Shown in pieces: positions 50,299 through 62,177 of a DNA stretch of 64,000 nt (position 1 is the stretch's first letter; each line of letters starts with the position of its first letter). The position numbers and the translations under genes are program-made. The DNA comes from Brienomyrus brachyistius (lineage: Eukaryota > Chordata > Actinopteri > Osteoglossiformes > Mormyridae): NCBI RefSeq assembly GCF_023856365.1, contig NC_064539.1:20401019-20465018 (forward strand), given 5' to 3'. The notes beneath the pieces are model-generated. The model did no database searches and was not told where the DNA came from. It saw only the letters and a program-made list of their open reading frames with translations.

Positions 50299-51939
50299 CA
50301 TGATGTAACGGAGATGCAACCAATGAACGTTGAGTAGGCGTGGCACCTGACAGAATGATCGATGTCTTCTAAAGGAAAAAAAAAATCCTGGTTATCTAAA
50401 TTAAATAGGTCGTGATCACCGTTGATCACCTGATAACCCCTAGGCAGATCACGTTCCATTTCACTCTTGTTAGGCATCTTTATTTCATTACATTTTTTTC
50501 AGTTCAACCACTGGGCAGGCGTCACATCAATATTCAGAAGTGTAGTCATATATAGTTTTTTTATTGATGATTTACCATTATTTCTTCCTTCCATACATAC
50601 ATCCATCCTCCGTCGAATTGCTTATCCTGGTGGCGGGGGACCCGGCAGAATAGGATAGAAGCTGAGGTTATTAGTTGTGTTATTGACACCAGTATAGCAG
50701 TGCCTTTCTGATTGGCTTTTTTATCCCTTGGGTCAAATTACATTTTAATTAACTGTTAAATGTTACGCTTCCTTATTTATAGAAACAACGATCAATGCAC
50801 GTATTCATATGAATTATACATACATTGTCACATTGCAAAATGGAAAACTAGATATCCTATTCAAAATAAGAATGAAAACCCAGCGGACGCCCATGGAATG
50901 ATTCCAGAACGTTTCTTTTTTTTGTCCAGCAGACAGAAATGTAATTAAGCACACGAATTATTCAAGTGTGTGTCTGCAGAGTGCAGTGCTGTTCTACAAC
51001 GTACCAATATCTGGGGTGGTCGGAACTCCGAATCGGGCTAATCAGTTACAATCTCACGTCAGTACAATGACAATAATTGTTAAAAAAGGGTGTACGTTTC
51101 GTTAATTCGCCGTTGACATACAAAGACCTGAAAAAGATTAATTACGTTAAGTTGGCTTTGTGATGAAAACTCATTTATTTTAAGTACTTTGTAATCATTA
51201 AAGTACAGAGTTCTTTAATAAAAATAAATGGAAATTAATACATGACCTAAGGAGTTTTTTTGAACATTCCTCTGAAGCTCGCTTCCATTTAACAAAGGAG
51301 TGGTTTCTTTTTAAACACAGAGCGATACTGCGCCTGAATGATTTGCAAGGCTGCCTGGTGTGGACTACTGCCCGAGCACTTAATTAATGGGTTATTCATA
51401 GCCTTTTCGTCTGACAGTTCAGTGAACATGTGCAATAACCATACAGCACAGCACACCTGCAGGCTTCGCCTAATCACCAAACCAGATCGCTGGGGTACTC
51501 TTGGTGGGGGGGTCGAGGTCCTTAGCTTTGACTAGGGGGAGGCATGTTCTGACCCGCTCTTAATTGCCTTACTGGATGTGCTGAAACTGAAAGAAGTTCA
51601 GCCCGAGGCAGGATGATAGTGAATCAAAGTCCCAGACGAAATGAACTAAAAACTTAACAGTGCATATCTGCGGACAAAGGCAGTAGTCGCGGTTATAACA
51701 CTACCACGGATCTGGTCGTACTAATTAATAGTAATAAAGGATTTGCAGGCGTTTGTCACTTAGAGCACATTGTTTTGAAAAATAGGCATCTTCTGTTTTC
51801 CAAGTAGCGTTTAATACGTGATGGAGTTGGTAGTGGTGATCTGCTAAAATCGCCCTTTGTTAAACCACAAAACATCTTAAATATTAGGCCTATACGTTGT
51901 AAAATCATCTGCGAATATGTCTTAGTTTATAGAAACAAA
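50299..51939. other. Intergenic DNA with a small SINE fragment
   Basis: 50596-50655 on minus is a short SINE 3' end (reverse complement of CATCCATCCTCCGTCGAATT and GCTTATCCTGGTGGC). The rest has no recognised feature. Confidence 0.5.
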
Positions 51940-52150
51940 TGCAGACGCTCCCCGGGTTACGATGGGTATGTTTATTCAATAAATTACATGACATATTCAA
52001 CACTTTATTATAAATTAGGCGTTGTGTAAATGATTTTGTCCAAGTGTAGGTTAATGTAAGTGTTCTAGGCTATGATGTTTGTTAGGTTAGGTGTGCTGTA
52101 TTAAAATACATTTTTGCCATACGATATTTTCGGCTTACGATTGATTTGTC
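51940..52150 (+). mobile_element. Tigger-like (pogo/TcMar) DNA transposon fragment
   Basis: CCCCGGGTTACGATGGGTAT, TAGGCTATGATGTTTGTTAG, GTTAGGTGTGCTGTATTAAA and CATACGATATTTTCGGCTTA, CGATTG follow the order and wording of Tigger terminal sequence (TTACGATG/ACGATATTTTC). The match is from memory of that family; no transposase is seen. Confidence 0.45.
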
Positions 52151-52299
52151 TGTATATTAATATGGTATGGTACTCATTAGAAAGCCAAAACTACATCCAA
52201 AAGGCCCACACTGTGCACTGTACAATGTTAGCGATACCTGATGACGAGGCGGATATGGACATGTTTCCATACATTCCATATTCATTTCTCACGTTTTTA

Positions 52300-52628
52300 T
52301 ATGATCCAGGTATATAAGATTTTAACATTTCTGGATGCTGTCCAACCAGAGAGTTACAATATTAGTTCAAATACAAGTCCTCGTGGTCATAGGTGGAAAA
52401 CAGAGGTAGAACATTTTAAAATGGATTTGAGAAAGAACTTCTTTACAGATGGTGTAGTTAGAGTATGGAATAGTCGTCCTGTTAGTGCAGTGAACGCAAA
52501 AACCTTGGGTTCCTTGAAATCAGAGCTAGATAAGATTTTAACAACGTTAAGATATTAGTTGAGTTCTCCCCAAACGAACTTGATGGGCCGAATGGCCTCC
52601 TCTCGTTCGTACAGTTCTTATGTTCTAA
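52300..52628 (+). mobile_element. LINE 3' end with RT-ORF tail
   Basis: The frame ending at 52558 contains DLRKNFFTDGVVRVWNSRPV and LGSLKSELDKI, the typical last residues of fish LINE reverse-transcriptase ORFs (RxxFFxxRVVxxWNxLP...SLxxFKxxLD). The 3' end GATGGGCCGAATGGCCTCCT, CTCGTTCGTACAGTTCTTAT, GTTCTAATA is a common fish repeat terminus. Truncated at its 5' side. Confidence 0.75.
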
Positions 52629-53713
52629 TATCCACTACATGAAAACATAATTGGAAGTTTAGGCTGTTTAATTACCGCACACGATGCACCTAATAATAGT
52701 ATGGAGCGACATCTAGTGGAATATCTGAATATGCGCAGATTTCCTATTACGTTTTCCTATCACCTTTGCAAGATACAGGTCGGCACTCCAGCCTTGTAGA
52801 GCAGCTTTCACTGTATTTCAACCCCTTACACGCGATAGCTTTGCCAGTATTTAACCCAAAATCTCAGGTGTAAGTTCTACGTTGATTAAATTCTGATACC
52901 AAACTCAGTATCTCAGGTATAAATCAGTCGTACTCTGGAGGGAAGTACGTGCAGGGATCGTCGACCTATATATAAACCATCTGCCTTGATCTCTCAAGCA
53001 CATCCTATTGTGTTATTTATTTTTTATTGTATAATTTCAGAACATGGGGATTTAATCACTGAGCATATCTTCTCTAAGTACCCGAGGACAACAAAACCAT
53101 TTGTTTCAAACGGAGAAATCTAACATGATTACATATTGACTTTTGGCTGCTGTGATTTCTGAAACACTCGACTAGACTTTCTTACGATGTGATTCAATCG
53201 GATTGTTTTCCTACAGAGTGATAAAATAGTGTCGCGTCCCTCTCTAGCTATAATTTTTTATGAGGGGCTGTTGCATGGCTATTTTTTAGTGTGCCCCCCA
53301 AAAAAACTATTCTTGAACCAGGTTTCAGAATCCGATACCCTCTTTATGAGAAAGGCATTGAATATGGGCACGAGGTGCCAACATGAGAGGTGAGAATGAA
53401 TAATCAGATGAGTTTGAAAGAGAAAGATAAGGGGGGGGGAAGCACGAGGTGACAAACCTACGTAAGCTATTATTGTCGCTATCACCACTGGAAATACTCA
53501 TACTATTGGGATATCTCATACCGTGGAAACTCACTGAGCTTGAAGTTGTTTTCCCGCTGCCTGTTCTCGATCAGGTGAGAACTGCCTCACAGCCCCCTGA
53601 AGCGGCAGATATACGTTTTCTTTTCTCCGTTGTAGTAGTTAATATTATACCAGCAGAGGGCAGCATTCTCACCACTATTTGTGTTCATTGAGGTCTCTCT
53701 AGAATATCTCACG
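52629..53713. other. Intergenic DNA
   Basis: No gene or recognised repeat. Confidence 0.5.
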
Positions 53714-53873
53714 CAGAAACGGCCGTTGGATATGCGTGTTTTCGCTGCAACTCCCTAATCAGAAGACTGATTGCATGAAGAATGCTCGCACCTGGGTTTG
53801 AGCAGCTGACCTAAAAGTTATCCCAAACATCTTCATACACACTGGCTCTTTACGGATAGGATGCCCACCCCTG
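53714..53873 (-). mobile_element. hAT-type MITE, truncated (CAGGGGTGG family)
   Basis: Reverse-strand copy: right edge ATGCCCACCCCTG (reverse complement CAGGGGTGGGCAT), with GGGATAACTTTTAGGTCAGC and AATCAGTCTTCTGATTAGGG on minus. The far terminus is missing. Confidence 0.78.
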
Positions 53874-53927
53874 GTATAGTCAGCATGCATTGCCCACCCT
53901 TAATATAGATAGCATGTATGCATGTAT

Positions 53928-53958
53928 GTTATATATATATATATATATATATATATGC
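53928..53958. repeat. (TA)n microsatellite
   Basis: TATATA run between the MITE and a LINE fragment. Confidence 0.85.
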
Positions 53959-53959
53959 A

Positions 53960-54296
53960 GTATTGTCAGTACTGCCAGTTTCAAGAAACAACTCAAGACC
54001 TACATGTTCCAGGAATTCCTCTACTAGCCTGATGCCTCTTTACGTTCCCTGAATGTTCTTATTGCACTTCTCTCCCTGATTAGTCTTATTCGCTTCCCGC
54101 TTGGTTAGAAGCTGTTGTGCAGCTCCTGCTCCCATACTGCTTACACGTGTACCTGGACTTTCACTGGAGGATCAGCCGAGCTGCACTCCTGCCGATCGCC
54201 TCCCTGACAGCCGTATGTTTGTAATGTGCTGTTTGTCTGACTTGCACATCACTTTGGACTAAAGCATCTGTTAAATAAATGTAAATGCAAACATAC
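53960..54296 (+). mobile_element. L2-type LINE 3' fragment
   Basis: Reads SFKKQLKTYMFQEF then stops, matching the 'F+..LKT.LF' end of fish L2 ORF2. The 3' tail is ACTTTGGACTAAAGCATCTG TTAAATAAATGTAAATG, the typical L2/V-SINE tail. Confidence 0.65.
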
Positions 54297-54366
54297 TACT
54301 ACTACTACAAACAATTGAAATAATAACAACAACAACAACAATAATAATAATAATAATAATAATAAA
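54297..54366. repeat. (ACT)n/(AAC)n/(AAT)n microsatellite
   Basis: Compound trinucleotide run directly after the LINE tail, a usual place for such arrays. Confidence 0.85.
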
Positions 54367-55665
54367 ATTATTATAATATTCCCAGTCCCCCTGCAACCCC
54401 GATCGATGTACGTAGTATTATAAATTAAACTGAGGGATGAAGTAACTGAGGGCTAATGGAAAGAATATATCTATTAAGAAATGATGTAATAATTTTATAA
54501 AGAGTGCATTCTCTACTTCCCCGAGACGCCCCCCCATTTCCTACGCATTTCCTGTTCCTTTCCCGGGCTGGTGCCGAAACTCGCGGTTCCCTGTGAGACC
54601 GCATTGCACCCGAGACTTTCCGTCTGCTTTCTGAGCCAATGTACACTGTGCCGAGGCACTGTGAGACACCCGAGTAGCGACTTACTTAAAGCACCATGTG
54701 CGCCCCCCCTCCCCCCCCGCATCCCCACCTCTTCAATCCACGCCGCTCATCCGGAAGCCCTGTCTCACTTAAGAAGGGAGCGCTTTGCTTGTTATTCCGG
54801 GTCTCGTGATGGCATTTCAGAAATTTGCACATTCCATATTCTATCAGTCATATAGAAAAGTTAATAATACAATATTTCTATTAATAAGAGAACTTAATAT
54901 AGAAAAAAATCATTCTCCACCTTTATATGAATGACTAATTTCAGGTAAATTAAGATAATCTTGACAGACCGGCTGACTTTATCCCCCCATGCACCCCCAA
55001 CACTGTGCCTATTTCTTTGTATGGTAATGGCGGGGGTTCTTGATCCTTCAGTCCCCAAAAAGCTTAGGCTACGGCCACTTACATATCCATCTTTCCTAGC
55101 AGCCCCCCCCCTCCCCCGGATAATCTGGATAATCTGGTTCTGAACCCAGCGGCGAGTAATTGGTCTGAGCATAGGGCAGGGTGGGCTGAGTGATCCGTGA
55201 GGAATTTATGAGACGGCTGTGATGTTGACCATGCTGGACCCCACATGCGTCACGGCGGGAGTGAGCTGAGGCGCTGGCGGCGCAGCAGGCTGGGTATGGA
55301 TTCAAGCCCCCGCCCTCCCCATTCACAAAACGCATGGGCGTGTCAGGAAGTACAGCAGAGGCTGAGGCCAGTGAGGTCGATGGTCAGCTAAGCATGAGCG
55401 ATGTCATAAAAGCCAGATAAGCGTGAGTTTCTGTTACATCATCCGTGCTGTTGGAGAACAAATCATCCAGCATGCTAAATGGGCGCAGTGTCCAAGCTGA
55501 TACATGAGCAAATGTGTTGGTCTTACAGCCATTGGTCTTACAGAGCAAAACATCCATGTTGTGATGGAAGAGAACTACTGCCAGGGTACAGGGTGAGGAG
55601 CCTCAAATATGCATCAAATAATACATTTTATTTTCAGAGGGGGTTTATTGGGAAGCAATTTGTCC
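54367..55665. other. Intergenic DNA
   Basis: 54530-54790 and 55150-55330 are GC-rich, but no exon, promoter element or family was recognised. Confidence 0.4.
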
Positions 55666-55985
55666 TAATTTCTCCCGGGTTCAGGGTTCAGATCCAACCT
55701 CTTTGTGTGTGGTGTTTGCATGTCCTCTAAATGTGTGGAGTTTGCATGTTCTCTCCATGTGTCTGGAGTTTGCATGTTCTCCCCGTGTGTGTGAAGTTTG
55801 CATGTCCTCCCCGTGTGTGTGAAGTTTGCATGTCCTCCCCGTGTGTGTGAAGTTTGCATGTACTCCCTGGGTGCAGCGGTTCCCTCTCTCAGTCCAGTCA
55901 CATAGGGTTAGTTGACTTTGTGTCGCTAAATGACCTTTAGCATGTTATGACATGAGTGGGTATGCAGCCTGTGATACACTGGCAG
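55666..55985 (+). mobile_element. SINE copy with internally expanded 28-bp repeat
   Basis: The family's internal GTGTGGAGTTTGCATGTTCT motif is repeated about six times between 55709 and 55870 (28-bp spacing, TGTGTGAAGTTTGCATGTCC with TCCCCG). Flanks GGGTTCAGGGTTCAGATCCA (B-box region) and TCAGTCCAGTCACATAGGGT keep the SINE order. Confidence 0.75.
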
Positions 55986-57513
55986 CCTGTGATGCACTGA
56001 ATAATAAAGGCAGCTCTCAACTTACATGAACCCGATTTAAATAAATCAGATCTTACATAAAAAAACATCAGAGATACTTTACGTAAAAGACGTGCAAGTA
56101 AATTTACAATGTATCGTTCCAGCTATTGAATATGTGTTCTTTGGTAGATATTACTAGCATATTTTTGGGTTATGTGTTTTTTGCTATAAGGGATCCAGAA
56201 TGGTATAGGAAGGTAGATCTGATTTACGTAAAATTTGATTTCTGTAAGGGATTGTCAGATGGATTAGTTACGTCAGTAGAGAACGCCGAATATAAGCCTC
56301 AGACTCACTGTGACCCAGTGTGGTTGGATGAGATGGATGCCTATTCATTACTAGAATATTTTGAAAAACACATTTAGAACATATCTGTAATAATATTTTA
56401 GAAATATTATTCCACGAGTTAAAGCAGCAATATAATACATGCGTATAGATTGTTATATTACTATTAAAAGGTCTGAAAAGAAAAGGCAGCTTGTGACTGA
56501 TTAGGGGATCCTGCGAGATATACGTCAGAGTCTAGCGGTTTTACTGTGCTTCAGGGGCCCCCTAAAGAACTGTGACATCATAGGGTGTGAATCTGCTCCA
56601 GAAAAGGGAGGGAATGGACATAACAATAACTTACAGAGCCGAAGACGGCGTCTCAGTGTGATGTCTAGTTACACAAGCCTGCTGTTAGCACAGCCTTTCG
56701 AAAATGTTACTTTATCCCTCATGCTCAATGAAAACGGTCGCAACTGTAGTACAAGTATTAGAAGGTAGGTGTCTTTGGTGTGTATTTGTGTGTTTTTGGG
56801 TTTGTATAGATCACGTTTGTCCCCAAAGTGCGGAAAAGGGTTAAGGGTGTCTTGATTGAAATTAGGGTTTTCCCCATACAAATTAGTGATACGTCCACAT
56901 TTAGAAAAGTACATGTGTGTGTATGTGTGTGTCTGTCTGGATGTTTTTAGCTGAAATAAATTAATCAGACTCCGAAAGGTTTGTATACATCATCTATTTC
57001 TGTCCGTTAGAAATGTTGACACAGACATGCCTAAAAATTATTTTTTGCAAAAGAATAATAATACAAAAAAAAATAAATATTTTGGGCCCCTTGAAAAATG
57101 AGGCGAACTAGAGCAACGACTGTTTCACCAAAGGTGAATACTGTACAAAACACGACAAGGTAGGAGAATTCACACAGAAACACATTTTGCTTTTCATTTC
57201 AACCAAAGCATTTGAAATTATGAGGTAAATATACAAAATATATGTACAGAGGTAAATATACAATATATATACAAGTATATTTCTACAGGTATGTGGTATA
57301 AGTTTTGTGCGATGTAGACACCCTGCCTTCCAGGAAATGGGAAGGGGAAAGTGTGGGGGGTGTGATTCAATTGCTGGAAAAGCTTGAATTTTACTGTTAC
57401 TCTCAGATGGAATTCAGTTATAATTTTCTTAAATGTTATTACACAAACATAGGACAAGCACATTAACCTAAGTCCCTAAACTTTTAATACATATAATTAG
57501 CACAGACGCATCC
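55986..57513. other. Intergenic DNA with a possible coding relic
   Basis: 56126-56377 is an 83-codon frame whose composition (DPEWYRKVDLIYVKF, WLDEMDAYSLLEYFEKHI) is more protein-like than its surroundings; no family recognised, probably a transposon relic. 56740-56945 may be a degraded fourth copy of the TG-bordered repeat. Confidence 0.35.
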
Positions 57514-57519
57514 TTTATT
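57514..57519 (-). terminator. Candidate poly(A) signal of the ccn1-like gene
   Basis: AATAAA on minus, 237 bases after the stop codon. Confidence 0.5.
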
Positions 57520-57755
57520 TTAATCACTATCTTTGTGTGCATATTTTTGAGCTTTTAGCCCAGAAATATGAGGACTGCCTGTGTCATAAAAGGCAGAAAC
57601 ATGGGTCATTCACACAAATGATGGGCGCCCTCTTCAGTACTGGAGGGCAGCTACACACAGAATCTTCAACCCAGGTAGGAGATGGGTCACATCCAATTCT
57701 TTCCAGGTCCTTTCCAGCCCAAGCCATTGTGGAACCTTCCAGAAGAGTGGCTGTC

Positions 57756-60638
57756 TTAGTGATCAAAGGTGTGAATGTCGCTGGGAAGGGTGGGGGAGGC
57801 TGAGGGGGCGGGACCAGGGCAGGCCACATCGCAGCGACACTGCTGGATCCACATGATGTCTCTCGTGAAGCCCCCACTCTTGGGGCCAGGGCAGAGGAAG
57901 TGGAGGCGTATGGTGCGGGTGACAGAGGGGATGCAGCAGCGCCCATCGTCACAGGAGCCACAGAACCGTGGCCGGTACTGCCGTGCCGTGGAGCAGCCCG
58001 CAAACGTTAGTCGGATGGGCTTCCGGGGTCTCACTGTCCGCTCACACTTCCTCCCCGCCTGTGTGAGAGCAGCAGGGTTACTTCGCAACTTTGGTTACTT
58101 CGTTACTACCTGTGTTAATTCATTAACCAGCTGCCTGCCTAGGTGATGAGTGACGTGATGCAGAGTTTGACAAGGCTTGTGTCACATGGCAGGGAGTCTC
58201 CCAGTTATCGTCTCAACCATTTTGTACTGTCAATGAAAAGTGAAAGTGAAAGTAAGGGGCACAGTGAAAGTGAGGAATGGAGTGAAAGTGAGCGACAGTG
58301 TGAAAGTGAAGTGAAGAACAGAGTGAAAGTGAAGAACAGCATGAAAGTGAAGAACAGAGTGAAAGTGAAGAACAGCATGAAAGTGAAGAACAGTGTGAAA
58401 GTGAAGAACAGCATGAAAGTGAAGAACAGTGTGAAAGTGAAGAACAGAGTGAAAGTGAAGAACAGTGTGAAAGTGAAGAACAGAATTAAAGTGAGGGATA
58501 GTGTGAAAGGGAAGAGCAGAGTGAGGGACAGTGTTTTTGTCCTTGAAGACTATGCTGTGTGCTAACTCGTAGCATAAATATAAATATTACATCTGAGTTT
58601 GAAACGAAGTTACCACATGTTTATAAAAAGACAGTTTAATGTGCTCATGAGCCTCTTACCCGGAGAGGTGGCGTGAGCTCCATATTACATGGCCGGACCT
58701 GGCAGAGACGCGTCTCTTTGATGAGTCTGCATGCCACGTTGTCATTGGTCACCCTGCTGGACACGCCCATCCCACAGGTGGCAGAGCAGGGTGACCAATC
58801 CGTGATCTGCGGGAAGCAGCCAGAGGCGAGCAGGGCATGGGATTGGGGGTCTGTGGAGAAGAGGGTGGAGAGAGCCATGAATGGGGAGGTGGGGCTACAC
58901 CTACACAGACACATACACTCACAGACACTAGGGGGCAGCAGCATGTTATTAACTGTCCTGCCCCAAAGCAACCAATTAATTGAAAAATAATTTAGGCATA
59001 ATATCCACCCACAGGATCCATGCCCAGCTCACTTTGCATGGGGGCTCCCACACTGAATTCCAGGGGCGAAGACGCCAGCAGCTCGTTGCTGGCGGGATCG
59101 GGGTGTGGCCTCGGTGCCGATGGGGCCCCCGGCCACGCCTCTGGGAGTTCCTCGGCGATAGCATTGTCGTCATCGCAGAGCCACTCCTCGCAGCAGCGGC
59201 CCGGGGGGCGGGCGAGACGAGGACGGGCGCAATGCCAGGTGGGCAGGGAGACGCGGTGGGGGCAGAGGGGCATGCAGCCCACCACGCCGTCCATGCAGCT
59301 GCACTGGTGCTGGCAGTTGGGCTCGAAGTCCTCGCCGTGCTGGTAGAGGCGGCCGTCAAACTCGCAGGGGCGTCCCTGCGCTTCGGCTGTGGGATTCGGG
59401 GAAAGGAGGGCGGCGTGTTTTAATCATGTTCTCACAGGATCAGACTTCATGCAGCTAGGACATGTTATATGTTTACATAGCCTGGGCTCTCAGAGGTTCT
59501 CCAAAGGGAAATTGTACACACAGCTCCAGTCCCTAAGATGAGGTCATGGGGAAGGTGACATCATCATGTGAAGGCCCCTCCCTGTTCTTACCCCGGCACA
59601 GCCCCCGCCCCGGGTCCCCCCCGGCACCCATCTGGCAGCGGAGGCCCTTGATGTGGTCGCAGGGCTGGTCGGGGCCACAGTCCTGGTTGAACTGGCGGGC
59701 ACAGACTCTGCAGCAGCCGCAGGCATTCAAGACCCAGCTGACTCCGGGCGGGCAGGCGGGCGGGGCAGGGGGGCACGAGCACTGCTGTGGGCAGGTGCCG
59801 TCCACCTGGGGTGGGGGGGAGCGGGGAAGGACAGGCATCAGGGTCAGCGGTGTGCCCATAGGGGAGCCAAAACATGAAAGGTCAAAGTTCACAGTTGTAT
59901 AGCTCATCATCAGCTGTCATTGGCCATATTAGTCAAATCTGATCTCATTTAGTACATTCTTATGAAGATTGCTAAGAAGTTATTATAAATAACAGCAAAG
60001 AGAGAGAGCGGACGGCCTGGTAAACTTGTCAATTGTCAAATTGAAAGAAAGAAGTAAGTTGGTCAATAGATGTTTGACGTCTCAGCCGGCACACGGCAAG
60101 TGATTCCTGCACTTACTGAAGAGAACCGCCCAACCCAGATGGGCGTGACATCATCAAGGGATGGCAGTCAAAATAATGCTTTATTTTATTGATGTTAACA
60201 AATCATACTGTCATTAAAAGGCAGGAATCTGGACTGAATTAGCAAAAATATGCATTTTGGGGTAAAATTAAATGAATGGGATGGATGGATGGAAGGAGGA
60301 CCTCTGAGATAACATCCTTCCCAGAGCAGCACAGCCCATGAATCCATGGAACCTGCCCTTCTGTGAGCTACCTCATCAATCCAAGGCACATTTGGATCCA
60401 CTCACAGAGCTGTGCAGGTTATTTAACAGCTTCAATTTGGATTTAATGCAGGTCTAATTGATAGCATTTCCTTTCCTTTAACATAACCGAAATTACCTGA
60501 CAGACGCTACCTTTTGGACCGGAATGAGAAACAGGTATGGGTCACCAATGGCATTTCGGTACTCACCCCCAAGGCAGCGCAGAGCAGGAAGATCAAGGCG
60601 CAGAAGCCAGTCTGCCTCCAAAGCATCAGAGCAAACAT
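57756..60638 (-). CDS. ccn1l: CCN1/CYR61-like matricellular protein
   Basis: Secreted integrin- and heparan-sulfate-binding signalling protein of the CCN family. Five exons on minus: 60638-60567, 59805-59592, 59386-59009, 58850-58660, 58058-57756; 386 codons with stop (human CCN1 is 381 aa). All junction phases (0, 1, 1, 0) agree. Domains: signal peptide 1-24 (hydrophobic ALIFLLCAALG), IGFBP 25-95 (CGCCRVC, QPCDH), VWC from 103 (GRPCEFDGRLY, CCEEWLCDDD), variable hinge about 166-222, TSP1 about 233-280 (WSPCSATCGMG, VTNDN, RLIKETR), and cystine-knot CT 286-385 (YRPRFCGSCDDGRCC). The end DIHTFDH resembles the DIHKF end of CCN1, not CCN2 or CCN3; VTNDN and the NELL hinge also favour CCN1. The hinge is Pro/Ala-rich and diverged, so a fish ccn1-like paralogue is likelier than ccn1 itself. 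Exon 1 encodes only the signal peptide, as in the family. Confidence 0.93.
58236..58535. repeat. 18-bp minisatellite in ccn1-like intron 4
   Basis: Units of AGTGAAAGTGAAGAACAG (regular from about 58309 to 58495) with a less regular start carrying GAAAGTGAAAGT. As 18 is a multiple of three, it gives a 140-codon Lys/Val/Asn/Ser frame on + that is not a gene. Confidence 0.93.
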
Positions 60639-60910
60639 CTTCGTAAAAATGCCCGGGAAAGAATGTGGAGTACTGAAATCCCAGAATGCACTCCAGCTGG
60701 TGTGTCTGACCCGTCCTTGATAGAGGAGGATGACAGCACTCGTGTGATTGGAAGCCAGGTACTCTGACCTCGTTCGTCTGTTTCGTTACTGTGGCGTCTT
60801 CTCGGCTCCTGTCGGAGTGGGGTGTCGCGGTTTCCTGCCGGCTCTCCCGTCGTCTAACACGAATCTAGCACACTTCAGCCTGACTGTGAGACTCCCAGCC
60901 AGGCCACACG

Positions 60911-60918
60911 CATTTATA
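60911..60918 (-). promoter_or_regulatory. TATA box of the ccn1-like gene
   Basis: TATAAATG on minus, 273 bases before the ATG; predicts transcription start near 60885 and a 5'UTR of about 245 bases, similar to CCN1 genes. Confidence 0.65.
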
Positions 60919-61070
60919 GAGGAACCTCCTGTGGGGGGGGGAGCGAGAGAAAGAGAGAGAGACTGTGCGGCAGAGCACAAGGGAGACACAGGAGTGAGAA
61001 ACACACACGCCCCGATAGCACTTCTGATGATCCGTAAAGGATGAACTCAGCTGTGGTTAATGCCGCCTCA

Positions 61071-61080
61071 CCTATATAGG
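61071..61080. promoter_or_regulatory. CArG box (SRF site) upstream of the ccn1-like gene
   Basis: CCTATATAGG is a perfect palindromic CC(A/T)6GG serum response element, about 155 bp upstream of the TATA box. CCN1 is a classic SRF/MRTF immediate-early target, so this fits. It could also be read as a TATA motif on either strand. Confidence 0.6.
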
Positions 61081-61939
61081 CCCCCCACCACCAGCTGAAT
61101 AAACCCAAAACATCATCCTCCTTTTGTTTATCGCCCAGGACCCAATTTTCACCTGCCGCAAATTCAAGGAAGCGCAAGTTCAACCCACTTGTTTTCGCAG
61201 GAAAGAAAAACACTTCAGCGGTCGCGATTTGGAGATTTTGATTCATACTGTAGCCATTCGCATGAAAATAATAACATATTTTTCCTTTTGGTCCCAGAAA
61301 ATCTCACTTCCTGAAGGGAAAAGTAACTTTTACACATGTTAGTTATGTCAGCCCAGTGAAGCCAAACTTCACTACAGGCTCATGTCTCTGAAGTACCGTA
61401 AACATTTGCTCCATCGCGGGCGTCCTTAGGCAGTCTGAGACATTGCATTCACATGACACATCTCTTCAGCGGAAGATACTTATGGACCCATCTTACATTC
61501 AAAGTGTGCACACAGGGCACTAGTTTGTAACATTTCAGTAGTAACTAACATGGCTCCCTCAACAATATTTGGAATGAGATGATACTGGGAGAAGATGTAA
61601 ATGTTGCACAAGGAAAACGAGGCAGGAAAAATACCCAATGCATTGTTATGGAATGGTTGGTCTTTTTTGGCTTCCCTTGGTTTCTGGCTGATGAATGCAA
61701 TCACGTGGCTAATGATGTTTCATCGATGTTAGACGGCTCAGAAATAGGGAGATGACGTGTGTCTCTTTGTGTCTCTGTGGGAACCTTCACGTAATTTATG
61801 ATTCCTAACTGCAGGCCTGCAACACTGAAAATAAAAAATAATGGACATTTTAGGAAAGGGCTCCTCAAATTCTAAAAGAAATTACTGCCCCAAAGAGGCA
61901 AAACACAGAAGCTATGCCGACACTAAAACTGAGAAAATG
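61081..61939. other. Non-coding DNA upstream of the ccn1-like gene
   Basis: No gene or recognised repeat. Confidence 0.5.
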
Positions 61940-62177
61940 AGCTTTTTGACTGTCCACCCATATGTGTATTAGGTGGGTAAGTGATAGCGTACCAAACCTA
62001 ATGCTAATGCTAACTATGACAAACTTAACCCCTACCAAGCCCAGTTTTTGCATTTCTAGTTTTTTCATTGCTGTCACAGATTTTTATAAAATAAAACTGG
62101 TCCCCATAAGGTGAAAAAAATGGGTACTTATTACATTGCTGGGACATCTGGTCCCCACAAGGTAAGGTGTATCTGGA

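Noticed and set aside
58143..58565. 140-codon Lys/Val/Asn/Ser frame on +
   Set aside because: Translation of the 18-bp intronic minisatellite, antisense to the ccn1-like gene.
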